From assembly GCA_016874005.1 (NCBI GenBank), contig VGVQ01000001.1:248001-312000 (forward strand): DNA of 64,000 nucleotides, given 5' to 3'. Under the pieces are notes generated by a model that saw nothing but the letters and a program-made list of their open reading frames with translations, was not told the origin of the DNA and made no database searches. The DNA is from Gemmatimonadota bacterium (GTDB taxonomy: Bacteria; Gemmatimonadota; Gemmatimonadetes; Gemmatimonadales; GWC2-71-9). The position numbers and the translations under genes were made by a program. Within the stretch, counting starts at the first letter, position 1. Each line of letters begins with the position of its first letter. Positions 44,377 to 53,539 of the stretch are shown here, in pieces.

Positions 44377-46236
44377 TTACGGAATCACCGGCAGCAACAG
44401 GTGCGACGGATACCTGGCGCTGTGGTGCACGGTATTGTGCTGGAGCACCCAGGTCGTCTCGTCGTAGTTGTTGCCGCCGGTGCCGAGGTTCCGGTCCCAG
44501 CGAGGAAAGTTGCTGCTCGACACCTGGACCCGGATCCGGTGGCCTGCCTTGAAGTACATGCTGGTGGCCTCGAGGTCGATCTCCACCTTGTAGACCTGAC
44601 CCGGCTCGATCCACACCTTCTTTTGATATCCTTCCCGGAACCGCATCCGTTGGATGCCTTCCTGGACGTTGAACGCCCGACCGTCAGGATGGACGTCGAC
44701 CAGCTTGACCGTGAAGTCGGTATCCTTGGCGCTCGATGACACGTAGAGGACCGCCTTGATCGGCCCGGTGACCTCGACACCGTCGGTCAGGGTCGGCGAG
44801 GTATACACGAGAACGTCATTCCGCACCTCGACCTCGGCTTGGTCGGCCGGCCCATCGAAGACCCGTTGCCCCCTGGCGCAAGCGGCGCAGACGCTGCCGC
44901 CAACGGTCCATACCGGCGTCGCGGGATCGAAGCTGAACCGGTCGGCCGGCTCCGCCTTCGGCGCGACGGGCGACAAGGCGCCGTCGCCGTCCCGACTGTT
45001 GGCTCGACCGCCGCTGCGAAGGTAGTACGGGGTCCACTTGGTCCGGGCCAGCGGCCACTCGTCTTCGCTCCGCCAGGCGTTCCTGCCCATCACGAAGATC
45101 CGGATCCGCGGCCACGAGGCCAGGGCGGCCGTATTGCCGTTGAGCCAGCGGTCGTACCACTGGAGATAGCTGCCCCAATAGTCGAACCGGGCGTCGCCGA
45201 AATCGAGCTGGCCGACCATGGTCTTCTCGCTCACCGACTCCGACCGACAATGGGTGACCGGCGACATGATCACGTATTGATGGTCGCGAGCCTGGTCGCT
45301 GACCGCCCCGGCGCGGTAGGCGTTGAACTCGACGAAGGTATCCTGGGCGCCGAAGTCGTACCAACTGTTGATGTGCAGCGCCGGAACGTCGAACCGGTCG
45401 CCATCGCGCAGGTAGCCGAATTGATCCCACCAAGGGTCGGCGGGACTCCGCGCGATGAGATCTTCGTAATCGCTCGCGGGGGCCCCGGCCGCCCGGAGGA
45501 TGTCCCTGGTCGGCAGGTGCCAGATCCACTTGGCCATGTCGAACTCGGGCAGCTTCCGTTCCGGGTCGTAATACCGCACCGCCTCGAGATACTCGGCCCG
45601 AGTCATCTGAGGCGGCGGCCGCCAGTAGTGCCGGCTGCCGTTGCCCCAGAACCAACCAGCGGCCGCCGCGAGCTCCCAGGCACCGCCGAAATAGGTGCCG
45701 AAGTTGTGATACCGGCCGCCGATCGGACCGACCGAGCTCCCGGCCGCTTGGGGGATTTGCGCCGCGAGGTGACGGGGCCGCGCCCGCGCCATCATGATCT
45801 GGGTGTCGCCGCCATACGAACAGCCGTAGGTGCCGATCTTGCCGTTGGACCACTCCTGCGCCGCGATCCACTCCACCGTGTCGTGGCCGTCTTCCTCATC
45901 CCGGCCCTGGACCACGAAACTCCCTTCGGACTCGAACCGGCCCCTGGTGTCCTGGATCGCGACCAGGAAGCCCTGACTCGCGAAGATCTGGGCAAAGCTC
46001 CCCGCCCGGCCATGGTAGCTGTTCTTGTTGTAGGGCGTCCGCATCAGGACCGTGGGCAGTTTGCCGCCGGCGCCCACCGGCCAGTACAAGTCGGTCGACA
46101 GTTTCACCCCGTCGCGCATCGGCACCGGGTGGCTTCGGTCGAGCCGGACCTGATAGCGGGCCGCCGGCGGCGCGATCGGTCCGGCCTGGGCGAACGCCGC
46201 CAGGACCACCGCCGTCATCACCACGCTGCCAACCAT
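44377..46236 (-). CDS. Secreted CocE/NonD-type S15 hydrolase (second copy in window)
   Basis: The 619 residues have a signal peptide (SVVMTAVVLAAFAQAG), hydrolase entry RSHPVPMRDGVKLSTDLYWP, the DTRGRFESEGSF block, nucleophile in GTYGCSYGGDTQ, and the jelly-roll tail (ATSMYFKAGHRIRVQVSSSN). It is only distantly like the first copy at 32.4 kb, so not a recent duplicate. VCAACARGQRVF contains a CxxC not usual in the family. It lies 25 bases after the penicillin acylase gene. GGGGAGA precedes the ATG. Confidence 0.88.
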   Translation of the reverse strand: MVGSVVMTAVVLAAFAQAGPIAPPAARYQVRLDRSHPVPMRDGVKLSTDLYWPVGAGGKLPTVLMRTPYNKNSYHGRAGSFAQIFASQGFLVAIQDTRGRFESEGSFVVQGRDEEDGHDTVEWIAAQEWSNGKIGTYGCSYGGDTQIMMARARPRHLAAQIPQAAGSSVGPIGGRYHNFGTYFGGAWELAAAAGWFWGNGSRHYWRPPPQMTRAEYLEAVRYYDPERKLPEFDMAKWIWHLPTRDILRAAGAPASDYEDLIARSPADPWWDQFGYLRDGDRFDVPALHINSWYDFGAQDTFVEFNAYRAGAVSDQARDHQYVIMSPVTHCRSESVSEKTMVGQLDFGDARFDYWGSYLQWYDRWLNGNTAALASWPRIRIFVMGRNAWRSEDEWPLARTKWTPYYLRSGGRANSRDGDGALSPVAPKAEPADRFSFDPATPVWTVGGSVCAACARGQRVFDGPADQAEVEVRNDVLVYTSPTLTDGVEVTGPIKAVLYVSSSAKDTDFTVKLVDVHPDGRAFNVQEGIQRMRFREGYQKKVWIEPGQVYKVEIDLEATSMYFKAGHRIRVQVSSSNFPRWDRNLGTGGNNYDETTWVLQHNTVHHSARYPSHLLLPVIP

Positions 46237-46261
46237 ACCGATCTCCCCTTGCTCGGCGTGC

Positions 46262-48586
46262 CTAACGAGGATCGAGCCAGAGCGTGTGCGCCGTGGCGTC
46301 TTCCACCGCCTGGCGCGAATAGACCAGCGGGAAGTACCGCTGCTGGCCCCACAGCGGCAACAGGTTGTCGTAGAACGGACTCCCCGGTTGCCCCGACTGA
46401 CCCGGCACGCTCGTCGCCACCGAGTTGTCCCAGTTCGCGGTGTCGAAAATGCCCCGATACGACGCCCCGCTCGTTTGGAGCCACCCTGACCCGCCGGTCA
46501 TGTTCACCGTGTTGTCGTCCCCGCCGCGGCTCGGCGACGCGAGGTCGAAGGCGGCGGCCAACGGATGGCGGAACCGGGCGACGTGGGCGAGGCCCCACCG
46601 CCAGGTCGATACCTCGCCGCCGAATTCGGTCGTCAGGGCCGCGAGGCCCCGGTCGAGGGCCGCGATCAGGAGCGAATCCCGGCCCGCCTGCGGCCGAGGA
46701 CCGAAGCCGGCGTCGGGCTGCTGGATCAGTTTGATCAACAGCGGCAGGTCCCACTCCCTCCCTCGTTGGCGGCCGCCCCCGTCCCCCAGCCGAGACTGGA
46801 ACACCATCGGCATCAAGGCCCGAAGCCATGCGGTGTAGACCAGCGGCTCGGCGCCGTCTTTTCGCATCACGAAATCCCAGTTGCCGAGCAGCGTCAGGGC
46901 CGGATTGGACGCGTTGCGGCGACGGGCCGCGCCGAGGAGCTGCGGCACCAGCGCCGCGGCCGGGCGAGAGAACTCGTCGTGCTGAAGCCCCTCGAAGTCG
47001 GCCCGGCTCCAGTCTCGCCGGCGGGACAGGACCTCCTTGATCCGGTCGGCGCGATAGGGGGTGGCCCACTCGTAGTTGAGTTGATGCCGGTACCCGGGCG
47101 GCAGGATGTTGTGGTTGGCCGTGGCGATGATCCCGGATGCGGGGTTCAGCGTCTGCGGCAGCCTGGAGAACGGAAGGAACCCCCGCCACTCGAACCGACC
47201 GTCGCCCGGCACCGGGAGGAGACCGCTCCACGACCGGATCGGATTGAGCCCGGCCGCGATCCAGCCGATGTTCCCGTCAGCGTCGGCGTAGACCATGTTC
47301 TCGGTCGGCAGCCGCCACCGGTACGACGCCTCCTTGAAGGTCCGCCAATCCCGGGCCCGGTTGATCGAGATCTGGGCCAGATACCCGGCCGTCCCCGGCT
47401 CGGTTCCGACGAAGCGGATCACGAATGCCCGGGCGCCCGTCGAGTCGATCTGAACGATCGGACCATGCTCGGTGAACTCCAGATCGACGATTCGTGGCGC
47501 TTCGCCCTTCACCGGGATGGTGTCCCTGAAGACGATCAACGGTTTCCAGGCGTTCTGATGGAAATAGCACCGCCGAGTGGCCGCGTTCGGGCAGGGACCC
47601 AACCGCTCGACGTAGACATCCTGCTGATCCATCCCGACGATGGTGAACCCGAAGGCGATCCGTTCGTTGTGGCCTCCCGCGACACCGGGCAACGCCGGCT
47701 CGCCGGCGCCGATCACGTTCCACCCCGGGCCGACCAGATGGGTGAGGTAGCGGAGCGACGGCAGGGTAATGGCGCGATGGGGGTCGTTCGCCAGGAGCGG
47801 CTTGCCCGACTTGGTGCGCCGACCGCTCACCACCCAGTTGTTGGAGCCGTCGAGCCGCTGATACGGAATCCCGCCGTACATCTGGGCGGCGGCGCCTAAC
47901 GAACTGAGGTCGATTCCCTCGAGGTCGAGACCGGGTGCCGGGTCCAGGGAGCGAGCCGGATCAAGGGGGAACAGGGCCTCGACTTTGGCCTTCCCGTAAA
48001 TCCGCACAAGGTTGGCCCGATCGACCTCGTTCAAGGCATTGCCCGTCATCGACAGGGCGGCCATCCGCTGGAGCGGCGCCGTGGGCGACCACAACCCCGG
48101 CCGAAACCCCATCAGGTCGAACTCGATCGGGGGCCGGGCTCGCACCTGGCGGACGTAGGCGTTGATCCCTCCGACGAACGCCGAGACGATCGCCTTGGCG
48201 TCCGGGGCGTAGCTGGTCCACTCCCGGTCCATGTCGCCCCGGTACTTGAAGAGCCGGGCGAAGCGATCGCGTTCGAAGGTGCCGGGACCGAGTACCTCGG
48301 AGAGCAGCCCCTCCCCCTGACGGCGCCACATCTCCATCTGCCAGAGCCGGTCCTGGGCCGCGACGTAGCCCTGGGCGAAGAAGAGATCGTGGACCGTCTT
48401 GGCATAGATGTGCGGCACGCCCCACCGGTCCCGCCGCACCTCGACCGCCGAGTCGAGGCCGGCCACGACGACCCGGCCGTCGATCACCGCGAGGCGGCTA
48501 CGAGCCGAATCCAGCAGCGACTGGGCCGCGGCCCCGGTCGGGCCGACCGCGACGAGGAGACCCAACCCGACGCTGACGATTTTCAT
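46262..48586 (-). CDS. Penicillin acylase-family Ntn hydrolase
   Basis: These periplasmic amidases are made as a precursor that cuts itself to expose an N-terminal Ser. The 774 residues include a signal ending GAAAQ, the alpha-chain block RDRWGVPHIYAKTVHDLFFA, a spacer, and the self-cleavage site at G247-S248 in RLDGSNNWVVSG. The beta chain carries LLANDPHRAITLPSLRYLTH and GGHNERIAFGFTIVGMDQQD. Substrates can be acyl-homoserine lactones, penicillins or other amides; not decidable here. Coupled by ATGA to the upstream quinoprotein gene. Confidence 0.93.
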   Translation of the reverse strand: MKIVSVGLGLLVAVGPTGAAAQSLLDSARSRLAVIDGRVVVAGLDSAVEVRRDRWGVPHIYAKTVHDLFFAQGYVAAQDRLWQMEMWRRQGEGLLSEVLGPGTFERDRFARLFKYRGDMDREWTSYAPDAKAIVSAFVGGINAYVRQVRARPPIEFDLMGFRPGLWSPTAPLQRMAALSMTGNALNEVDRANLVRIYGKAKVEALFPLDPARSLDPAPGLDLEGIDLSSLGAAAQMYGGIPYQRLDGSNNWVVSGRRTKSGKPLLANDPHRAITLPSLRYLTHLVGPGWNVIGAGEPALPGVAGGHNERIAFGFTIVGMDQQDVYVERLGPCPNAATRRCYFHQNAWKPLIVFRDTIPVKGEAPRIVDLEFTEHGPIVQIDSTGARAFVIRFVGTEPGTAGYLAQISINRARDWRTFKEASYRWRLPTENMVYADADGNIGWIAAGLNPIRSWSGLLPVPGDGRFEWRGFLPFSRLPQTLNPASGIIATANHNILPPGYRHQLNYEWATPYRADRIKEVLSRRRDWSRADFEGLQHDEFSRPAAALVPQLLGAARRRNASNPALTLLGNWDFVMRKDGAEPLVYTAWLRALMPMVFQSRLGDGGGRQRGREWDLPLLIKLIQQPDAGFGPRPQAGRDSLLIAALDRGLAALTTEFGGEVSTWRWGLAHVARFRHPLAAAFDLASPSRGGDDNTVNMTGGSGWLQTSGASYRGIFDTANWDNSVATSVPGQSGQPGSPFYDNLLPLWGQQRYFPLVYSRQAVEDATAHTLWLDPR

Positions 48587-50766
48587 CGAGCCCTCCCCGC
48601 CGCCGCGGCCGACAGCACCCGCTGCTCGCGGATCAGGTACGAATGAATGGCCCGCGAATCGGCCGGGCTGAGCAAGTCGGCGAAACTCGCCATCCCGTTG
48701 GCGGAGAGTGAGCCACCGAGCACGATGGAATCGAAAACGGCGTGGGTGCCCTCGGCCATCCGGAAGAGGTCGGGATAGGCCGAGAGCCGCTCCTCACCCT
48801 TGCCGCCGTGGCATCGTCCGCAGTGCTGGGCAAACAAGGGTCCGCCCCGCGCGGCCGCGGTATCGCTGTACCAGTCGACCGAGGGGGCGGGCGGCGTGGG
48901 GGCGGGGCTCCGGGCCGGCGGGAGCGGAGTGGGACCACCGTCGAGTTTGAACGCCAGGATCCGGCCGTAGTTCTGGTACCGAGTCGCGGCGATGCCGGCG
49001 GCCAACACCGGGTTCACCGCGCCGCCAAACCCGGCGAACACCGCGAGGTACTGCACCCCGTCGATCTGGTAACTCACCGGAGCGGCCATGATCCCGGTGC
49101 CGACCTCGATCTGGTGGAGCTTCTGACCGGTGGCCGCGTGATAGATCACCAGCATCCCATCGGCGGTCCCCTGCACCACCAGGCCGCCCGCCGTGGTGAG
49201 GACGCCGCCGCCGGAAAACCAGGCCTTGCCTAACGGCACCCGCCAGCGCTCTCGCTGCTCGATCGGATCCCAGGCGAGGAGAAATTCCCGAGTCGCCATC
49301 GACGGCTCACCCTCGGTCGCGGCCCGGAACTGAGCCGCCAACTCCGGCGGGACCTCCATCGGGAGCTCCTGGCTCGCCGTGAACTCCTCGGGCAAATCGC
49401 CGAACACCGCCGCCGAACCCATGTTGAGGTCGCCCCGACGCCACCGATACCGGGGGTCGGAGATCATCACCATCCCCTCTTCCCGAGCCGGGATGTAGAC
49501 CAGACCGGTCTGCCGACTGTAAGCCATCGGCTGCCAGTTGTGGCCGCCCGACTGGGTCGGAAAGACCGCGGCTGCCCGGTTCTGGTAGTTGCCCTTCCCG
49601 GTGAGAATCGGCCGACCGGTCGAGTCGACGCCGGTGGCCCAGTTCACGTACACGTACGGTTTCGCCGATAGCACCTCGCCGGTGGCCCGGTCGAGCAGGT
49701 AGAAAAACCCGTTCTTGGGCGCCTGCATCAGCACCTTGCGCGGCGCCCCTTGGTACTCGATATCGGCGAGGATCATGTTCATCGTGGCGGTGTAATCCCA
49801 GATCTCCCAGGGCACCTGCTGGTAGTGCCACTTGAGCCGCCCGTCGTCCGGGTTGATCGCCAGGATCGAGACCAAGAAGAGGTTGTCGCCGCCGGATGGA
49901 TCCCGGTGCCATCCCGCGTAGGGCGTGCTGTTGCCGGTGCCGACGTAGAGCAGATTCAGTTCCGGGTCGTAGTTCATCTCACCCCAGACCGTCCCGCCGA
50001 GCCCTGACTCCCAGTTTGTGTTAGGGCCCCAGGTCTCGAGCGCCATCGCCATCTCGGGATGCTCCGGCCCCCCCTTGGCCGGGTCGCCCGGCACGATGAA
50101 GAACCGCCACCGCTGCTCGCCGCTCAGCCGATCGTAGCCGGTGATATACCCCCGGACCCCGAATTCGCCGCCGCTGTTGCCGATCACCACGACGTCCTTG
50201 GCGACCTGCGGCGGACTGGTGATGGTGTAGAACCGAGTGTCTCGATCGACGAAGGTGTCCTGCCGCCAGATCTCCCGCCCGGTGGCCGCGTCCAATGACA
50301 CCAGATACCCATCCAGCGTTCCGACGTAAACCCGGCCTTCCCACACCTGAAGGCCGCGGTTGACCACGTCACAGCAGGCTCGGCGACCATAACTCCCGTC
50401 GACCGGCGGATCGTAACGCCACCGCTCGGCGCCGGTCTTGGCATCGACCGCGAAGACCGACCCCCACGGGCCGGATACATAGAGGACCCCGTCGACGACG
50501 ATCGGGGTCGCCTCCTGGCCATGCTCGACCCGGCCTCGGCGCGACTTGGCATCGTAGCCCCAGGCGTACCCCAGCCGGGTCACGGTCCCGGTATCGATCT
50601 GGGTCAACGGCGAGTAGCGATCGCCCTTGAACGTCCTCCCCAAAGCCAGCCATTGGCCCGGCTCCCGATCGGCCGCCCGCCAGCGCGCCAGGTCGATGTT
50701 GCCGGCCTGGGGTCGACGACATCCCAGCAGAGTCAAAGTCGCCACAGCTGCAAGCCAGGTTCGCAT
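48583..50766 (-). CDS. Quinohaemoprotein alcohol dehydrogenase (PQQ propeller plus cytochrome c)
   Basis: A periplasmic type II-like alcohol dehydrogenase that carries PQQ and a haem c. The 727 residues start with a lipoprotein-like signal (RTWLAAVATLTLLGC), so it may be lipid-anchored. PQQ-site features: the vicinal disulfide Cys pair in GRRACCDVVNRG, GNSGGEFGVRGYITG (Ca2+/PQQ region) and TGTGNSTPYAGWHRDP. The C-terminal cytochrome domain has CGRCHGGKGEERLSAYPDL with axial-Met candidate in SANGMASFADLLS. ATG at 50766 leads the four-gene minus operon (penicillin acylase, CocE, SRPBCC). Confidence 0.92.
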   Translation of the reverse strand: MRTWLAAVATLTLLGCRRPQAGNIDLARWRAADREPGQWLALGRTFKGDRYSPLTQIDTGTVTRLGYAWGYDAKSRRGRVEHGQEATPIVVDGVLYVSGPWGSVFAVDAKTGAERWRYDPPVDGSYGRRACCDVVNRGLQVWEGRVYVGTLDGYLVSLDAATGREIWRQDTFVDRDTRFYTITSPPQVAKDVVVIGNSGGEFGVRGYITGYDRLSGEQRWRFFIVPGDPAKGGPEHPEMAMALETWGPNTNWESGLGGTVWGEMNYDPELNLLYVGTGNSTPYAGWHRDPSGGDNLFLVSILAINPDDGRLKWHYQQVPWEIWDYTATMNMILADIEYQGAPRKVLMQAPKNGFFYLLDRATGEVLSAKPYVYVNWATGVDSTGRPILTGKGNYQNRAAAVFPTQSGGHNWQPMAYSRQTGLVYIPAREEGMVMISDPRYRWRRGDLNMGSAAVFGDLPEEFTASQELPMEVPPELAAQFRAATEGEPSMATREFLLAWDPIEQRERWRVPLGKAWFSGGGVLTTAGGLVVQGTADGMLVIYHAATGQKLHQIEVGTGIMAAPVSYQIDGVQYLAVFAGFGGAVNPVLAAGIAATRYQNYGRILAFKLDGGPTPLPPARSPAPTPPAPSVDWYSDTAAARGGPLFAQHCGRCHGGKGEERLSAYPDLFRMAEGTHAVFDSIVLGGSLSANGMASFADLLSPADSRAIHSYLIREQRVLSAAAAGRAR

Positions 50767-50950
50767 CCGCGCCCGTTCGATTCCCGAGGATATTCCAAGG
50801 CTACCCGCTCGATACCTCGTCGGGAAGGGTCGCCCCGGGGCGGCGGGGACGGCTGCCAATGACACCGGCGAAGGCGGCGGCTATTCTTGGAGGTCGCCGG
50901 CCTGCTCAATCCGGGAAGTCGCCGCGACGAACCACGAGGGAGAGATCACG

Positions 50951-52105
50951 ATGCCTTCCGCCCGCCCACTGATGGGCTTCGCCCTGATATGGTCCACCAC
51001 CGCCTCGGCCCAGTCCCAGGTCCACCGGTCCGTGCTCTACGACTTCCGAGCCGTGCCGGTGGTCGAAGGGTTCCGCCAACCCTGGTCGATGGCCTTCCTG
51101 CCGGGCGGCGACATGCTGGTGACCGAAAAAGGCGGCCAGCTCAGGATGGTCCGAGGTGGCAAGCTGCTGCCGACCCCGATCGCGGGCGTGCCAGCCGTCC
51201 TGGCTCGCGGCCAGGGGGGCCTGCTCGACGTGGTGCTACATCCCAACTTCGCCAGCAATCGGCTGGTCTATCTGAGCTATTCCAAGCCCATCGGCGATAG
51301 CACTACCGCGACCACCGCCATCGGCCGAGGCCGGCTCGAGGGCGACCGGCTCGCCGACTTCAAGGACATCTTCGTCGGGCAAACCCGCGGGGCGCCGGGC
51401 CACTATGGCTCCCGGATCGCCTTCGACAAGAACGGACTGCTCTACTTCTCGATCGGCGACCGGATGGTCGCGCCCACGGGCGACCTGGCCGCCCATCCCG
51501 CCCAGAGCCTCGCCAACCACCAAGGGAAGATCCTCAGAATCCACGACGACGGGCGGGCGCCGGCGGATAACCCATTCGTCGGCAAGGACGGAGCGAAGCC
51601 GGAGATCTTCAGCTACGGCCATCGCAACCCGCAGGCCCTCGCGGTGCACCCGGAAACCGGCGACGTCTGGGCCACCGAACACGGTCCCCAGGGCGGCGAC
51701 GAGCTGAACCTGATCCGGCCGGGACTCAACTACGGGTGGCCGGTGATCGGCTATGGGGTCAACTACGGCAGCGGCAGCGCGATCCACAAAGGCACCCATC
51801 AGACGGGGATGGAACAGCCGGTGGTCTTCTGGGTGCCGTCGATCGGGATCTCCGGCATCACCATCTACACCGGCGACAAGTTCCCGGCGTGGAAGGGGAG
51901 TGTCTTCGTCGGGGGGCTGAGCGGCGAGCAACTCGGCCGGCTCACCCTCGACGGGCAGAAAGCCGAGTTGGCCGAGACGATCTTCCGGCATCAGGGCCGG
52001 ATCCGTGACGTGCGCCAAGGACCTGACGGCTTCCTCTACCTCGCGATCGACGACACCCAGAAGGCAACCGCGATTCTCCGGCTCGAGCCAATCGGACGGC
52101 GCTAG
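50951..52105 (+). CDS. Soluble aldose sugar dehydrogenase-type PQQ protein
   Basis: Six-bladed quinoprotein (YliI/Asd and sGDH family) that oxidises aldose sugars in the periplasm. The 384 residues have a signal peptide (GFALIWSTTASAQ), then VVEGFRQPWSMAFLPGGDMLVTEK split over blade one, GLLDVVLHPNFASN, the catalytic-His region APGHYGSRIAFDKNG, YGHRNPQALAVHP and WATEHGPQGGDELN. GAGGGAGAG precedes the ATG. It opens a run of four plus-strand genes and is divergent from the other quinoprotein operon; the 184-bp gap 50767-50950 must hold both promoters. Confidence 0.9.
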   Translation: MPSARPLMGFALIWSTTASAQSQVHRSVLYDFRAVPVVEGFRQPWSMAFLPGGDMLVTEKGGQLRMVRGGKLLPTPIAGVPAVLARGQGGLLDVVLHPNFASNRLVYLSYSKPIGDSTTATTAIGRGRLEGDRLADFKDIFVGQTRGAPGHYGSRIAFDKNGLLYFSIGDRMVAPTGDLAAHPAQSLANHQGKILRIHDDGRAPADNPFVGKDGAKPEIFSYGHRNPQALAVHPETGDVWATEHGPQGGDELNLIRPGLNYGWPVIGYGVNYGSGSAIHKGTHQTGMEQPVVFWVPSIGISGITIYTGDKFPAWKGSVFVGGLSGEQLGRLTLDGQKAELAETIFRHQGRIRDVRQGPDGFLYLAIDDTQKATAILRLEPIGRR

Positions 52106-52129
52106 CCGCAGCGCTCGCCGACCAACACC

Positions 52130-53539
52130 ATGGCAAGCAAGCCGATCGGCGCGACGGGTTTCGACCGGTCGCTGGTCGAGGGGCCGATCGGTCCGGCGGT
52201 CTGGAAGCTGGCCTGGCCCACGATGCTCCAGAACATCTTCGGGGGCCTCCAGGGCATGGTCGACCACGCCATGGTCGGCCACTACGTCGGCTTCACCGGC
52301 AACGCCGCCATCGGGGTCTCCTGGCAGATCTTCCTCGTGGTCATGGTGTTCATCAGCTCGCTGTTCACCGGGATGGGGGTACTGGTGGCTCGGTTCGCGG
52401 GCGCCGGAGACGCTGCCAAGGCCAACCGAACGGTGTACCAGGCGTTCCTGACCTCGACAGCGATCTCGTTGCTGATTCTCGCCCCGGTCGGCTATCTCCT
52501 CTCACCCACCTTGCTCCAATTCGTCAAAGCCACGCCGGAGGTCCGGGCCGAGGCGCTCCCGTACCTCCGAACGATGTTCGTGTTCAGTTTCGGGATGCTG
52601 ACCTTCTTCATGTTGGGAGGCGCCCTGCGGTCCGCGGGCGATGCCAAGACGCCGCTCCGGTATGGCATCGCCCTCACCGTGCTCAACATCGTGCTCAACG
52701 TGATCTTCATCGCCGGCCTGGGCCCGATCCCCGCCCTCGGAACCGCTGGCGCCGCCGTCGGCACGGTGCTCGCGGGCGGGATTCTCTCGGTGGTGGCCTT
52801 TCACCGACTGGTGACCGGCAAATGGGTGGTCGGGTTCCCGAAGCACGAGAGCTGGAGGCCCGATTGGGACGTGATCCGGTCGCTGTTCCGATTCGGGCTG
52901 CCCACCGGACTCCAGGGGGTGGCCATGAACGTCGGCGGGGTGCTCCTCCTCCGGTACATCGGATCGCTGGAGCAGAGCGCCGAAGCGCAAGCGGCCTATT
53001 CGGTGGGATACGGTCAGCTCTTCTCGCTGATCATCTGGACTTCGGTCGGGCTGATGGGAGCGACCGGTGCCGTCGTCGGCCAGAACCTCGGAGCCAGGCA
53101 CCCCGAACGAGCCATCGAAGCGGTGTCGGTTTCGGCCCGGGTGGGGCTGATGGTCGCCGCCGTGATCGGCCTGCTCTTCCTGGTCATCCCCCGCCTCCTG
53201 CTCGAGGTCTTCGGGATGACCGACCCGACCGCCGTCGGCCTGGCCGTTCGTCTTCTCCAGGTCCTCGCGGTATCCGGGTTCTTCATCTCACTGGCGTTGG
53301 TCTATACTGGCGGGCTTCAGGGAGCCGGTGACACCAAGAGCCCATTCTACATTTCGCTTTTGTCGCAGATCCTGGTGCCGTTAGGCGGCCTTGCCGTGGT
53401 CGCCACCATCCGCCCCTTGGTGCCGCTCGACGTCTGGCTCGCGATCTTGCTCGGCCACATCACCCGGGCGGCCCTCAGCATCACCCGCTTCCGCCAAGGT
53501 CGGTGGCGGACGATCGCGGTCGACATCAGGGGACACTAG
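52130..53539 (+). CDS. MATE-family multidrug/metabolite efflux pump
   Basis: Inner-membrane antiporter using Na+ or H+. The 469 residues have 12 helices in two related halves. The first half begins VWKLAWPTMLQNIFGGLQGMVD across the usual entry, followed by GNAAIGVSWQIF; the second half has LRYIGSLEQSAEAQAAYSVG. FSFGMLTFFMLGGALRSAGD and VYTGGLQGAGDTKSPF are the equivalent sixth-helix blocks. No gap to the next gene (stop and ATG adjacent), so it is in an operon with the PLP enzyme. Confidence 0.94.
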   Translation: MASKPIGATGFDRSLVEGPIGPAVWKLAWPTMLQNIFGGLQGMVDHAMVGHYVGFTGNAAIGVSWQIFLVVMVFISSLFTGMGVLVARFAGAGDAAKANRTVYQAFLTSTAISLLILAPVGYLLSPTLLQFVKATPEVRAEALPYLRTMFVFSFGMLTFFMLGGALRSAGDAKTPLRYGIALTVLNIVLNVIFIAGLGPIPALGTAGAAVGTVLAGGILSVVAFHRLVTGKWVVGFPKHESWRPDWDVIRSLFRFGLPTGLQGVAMNVGGVLLLRYIGSLEQSAEAQAAYSVGYGQLFSLIIWTSVGLMGATGAVVGQNLGARHPERAIEAVSVSARVGLMVAAVIGLLFLVIPRLLLEVFGMTDPTAVGLAVRLLQVLAVSGFFISLALVYTGGLQGAGDTKSPFYISLLSQILVPLGGLAVVATIRPLVPLDVWLAILLGHITRAALSITRFRQGRWRTIAVDIRGH

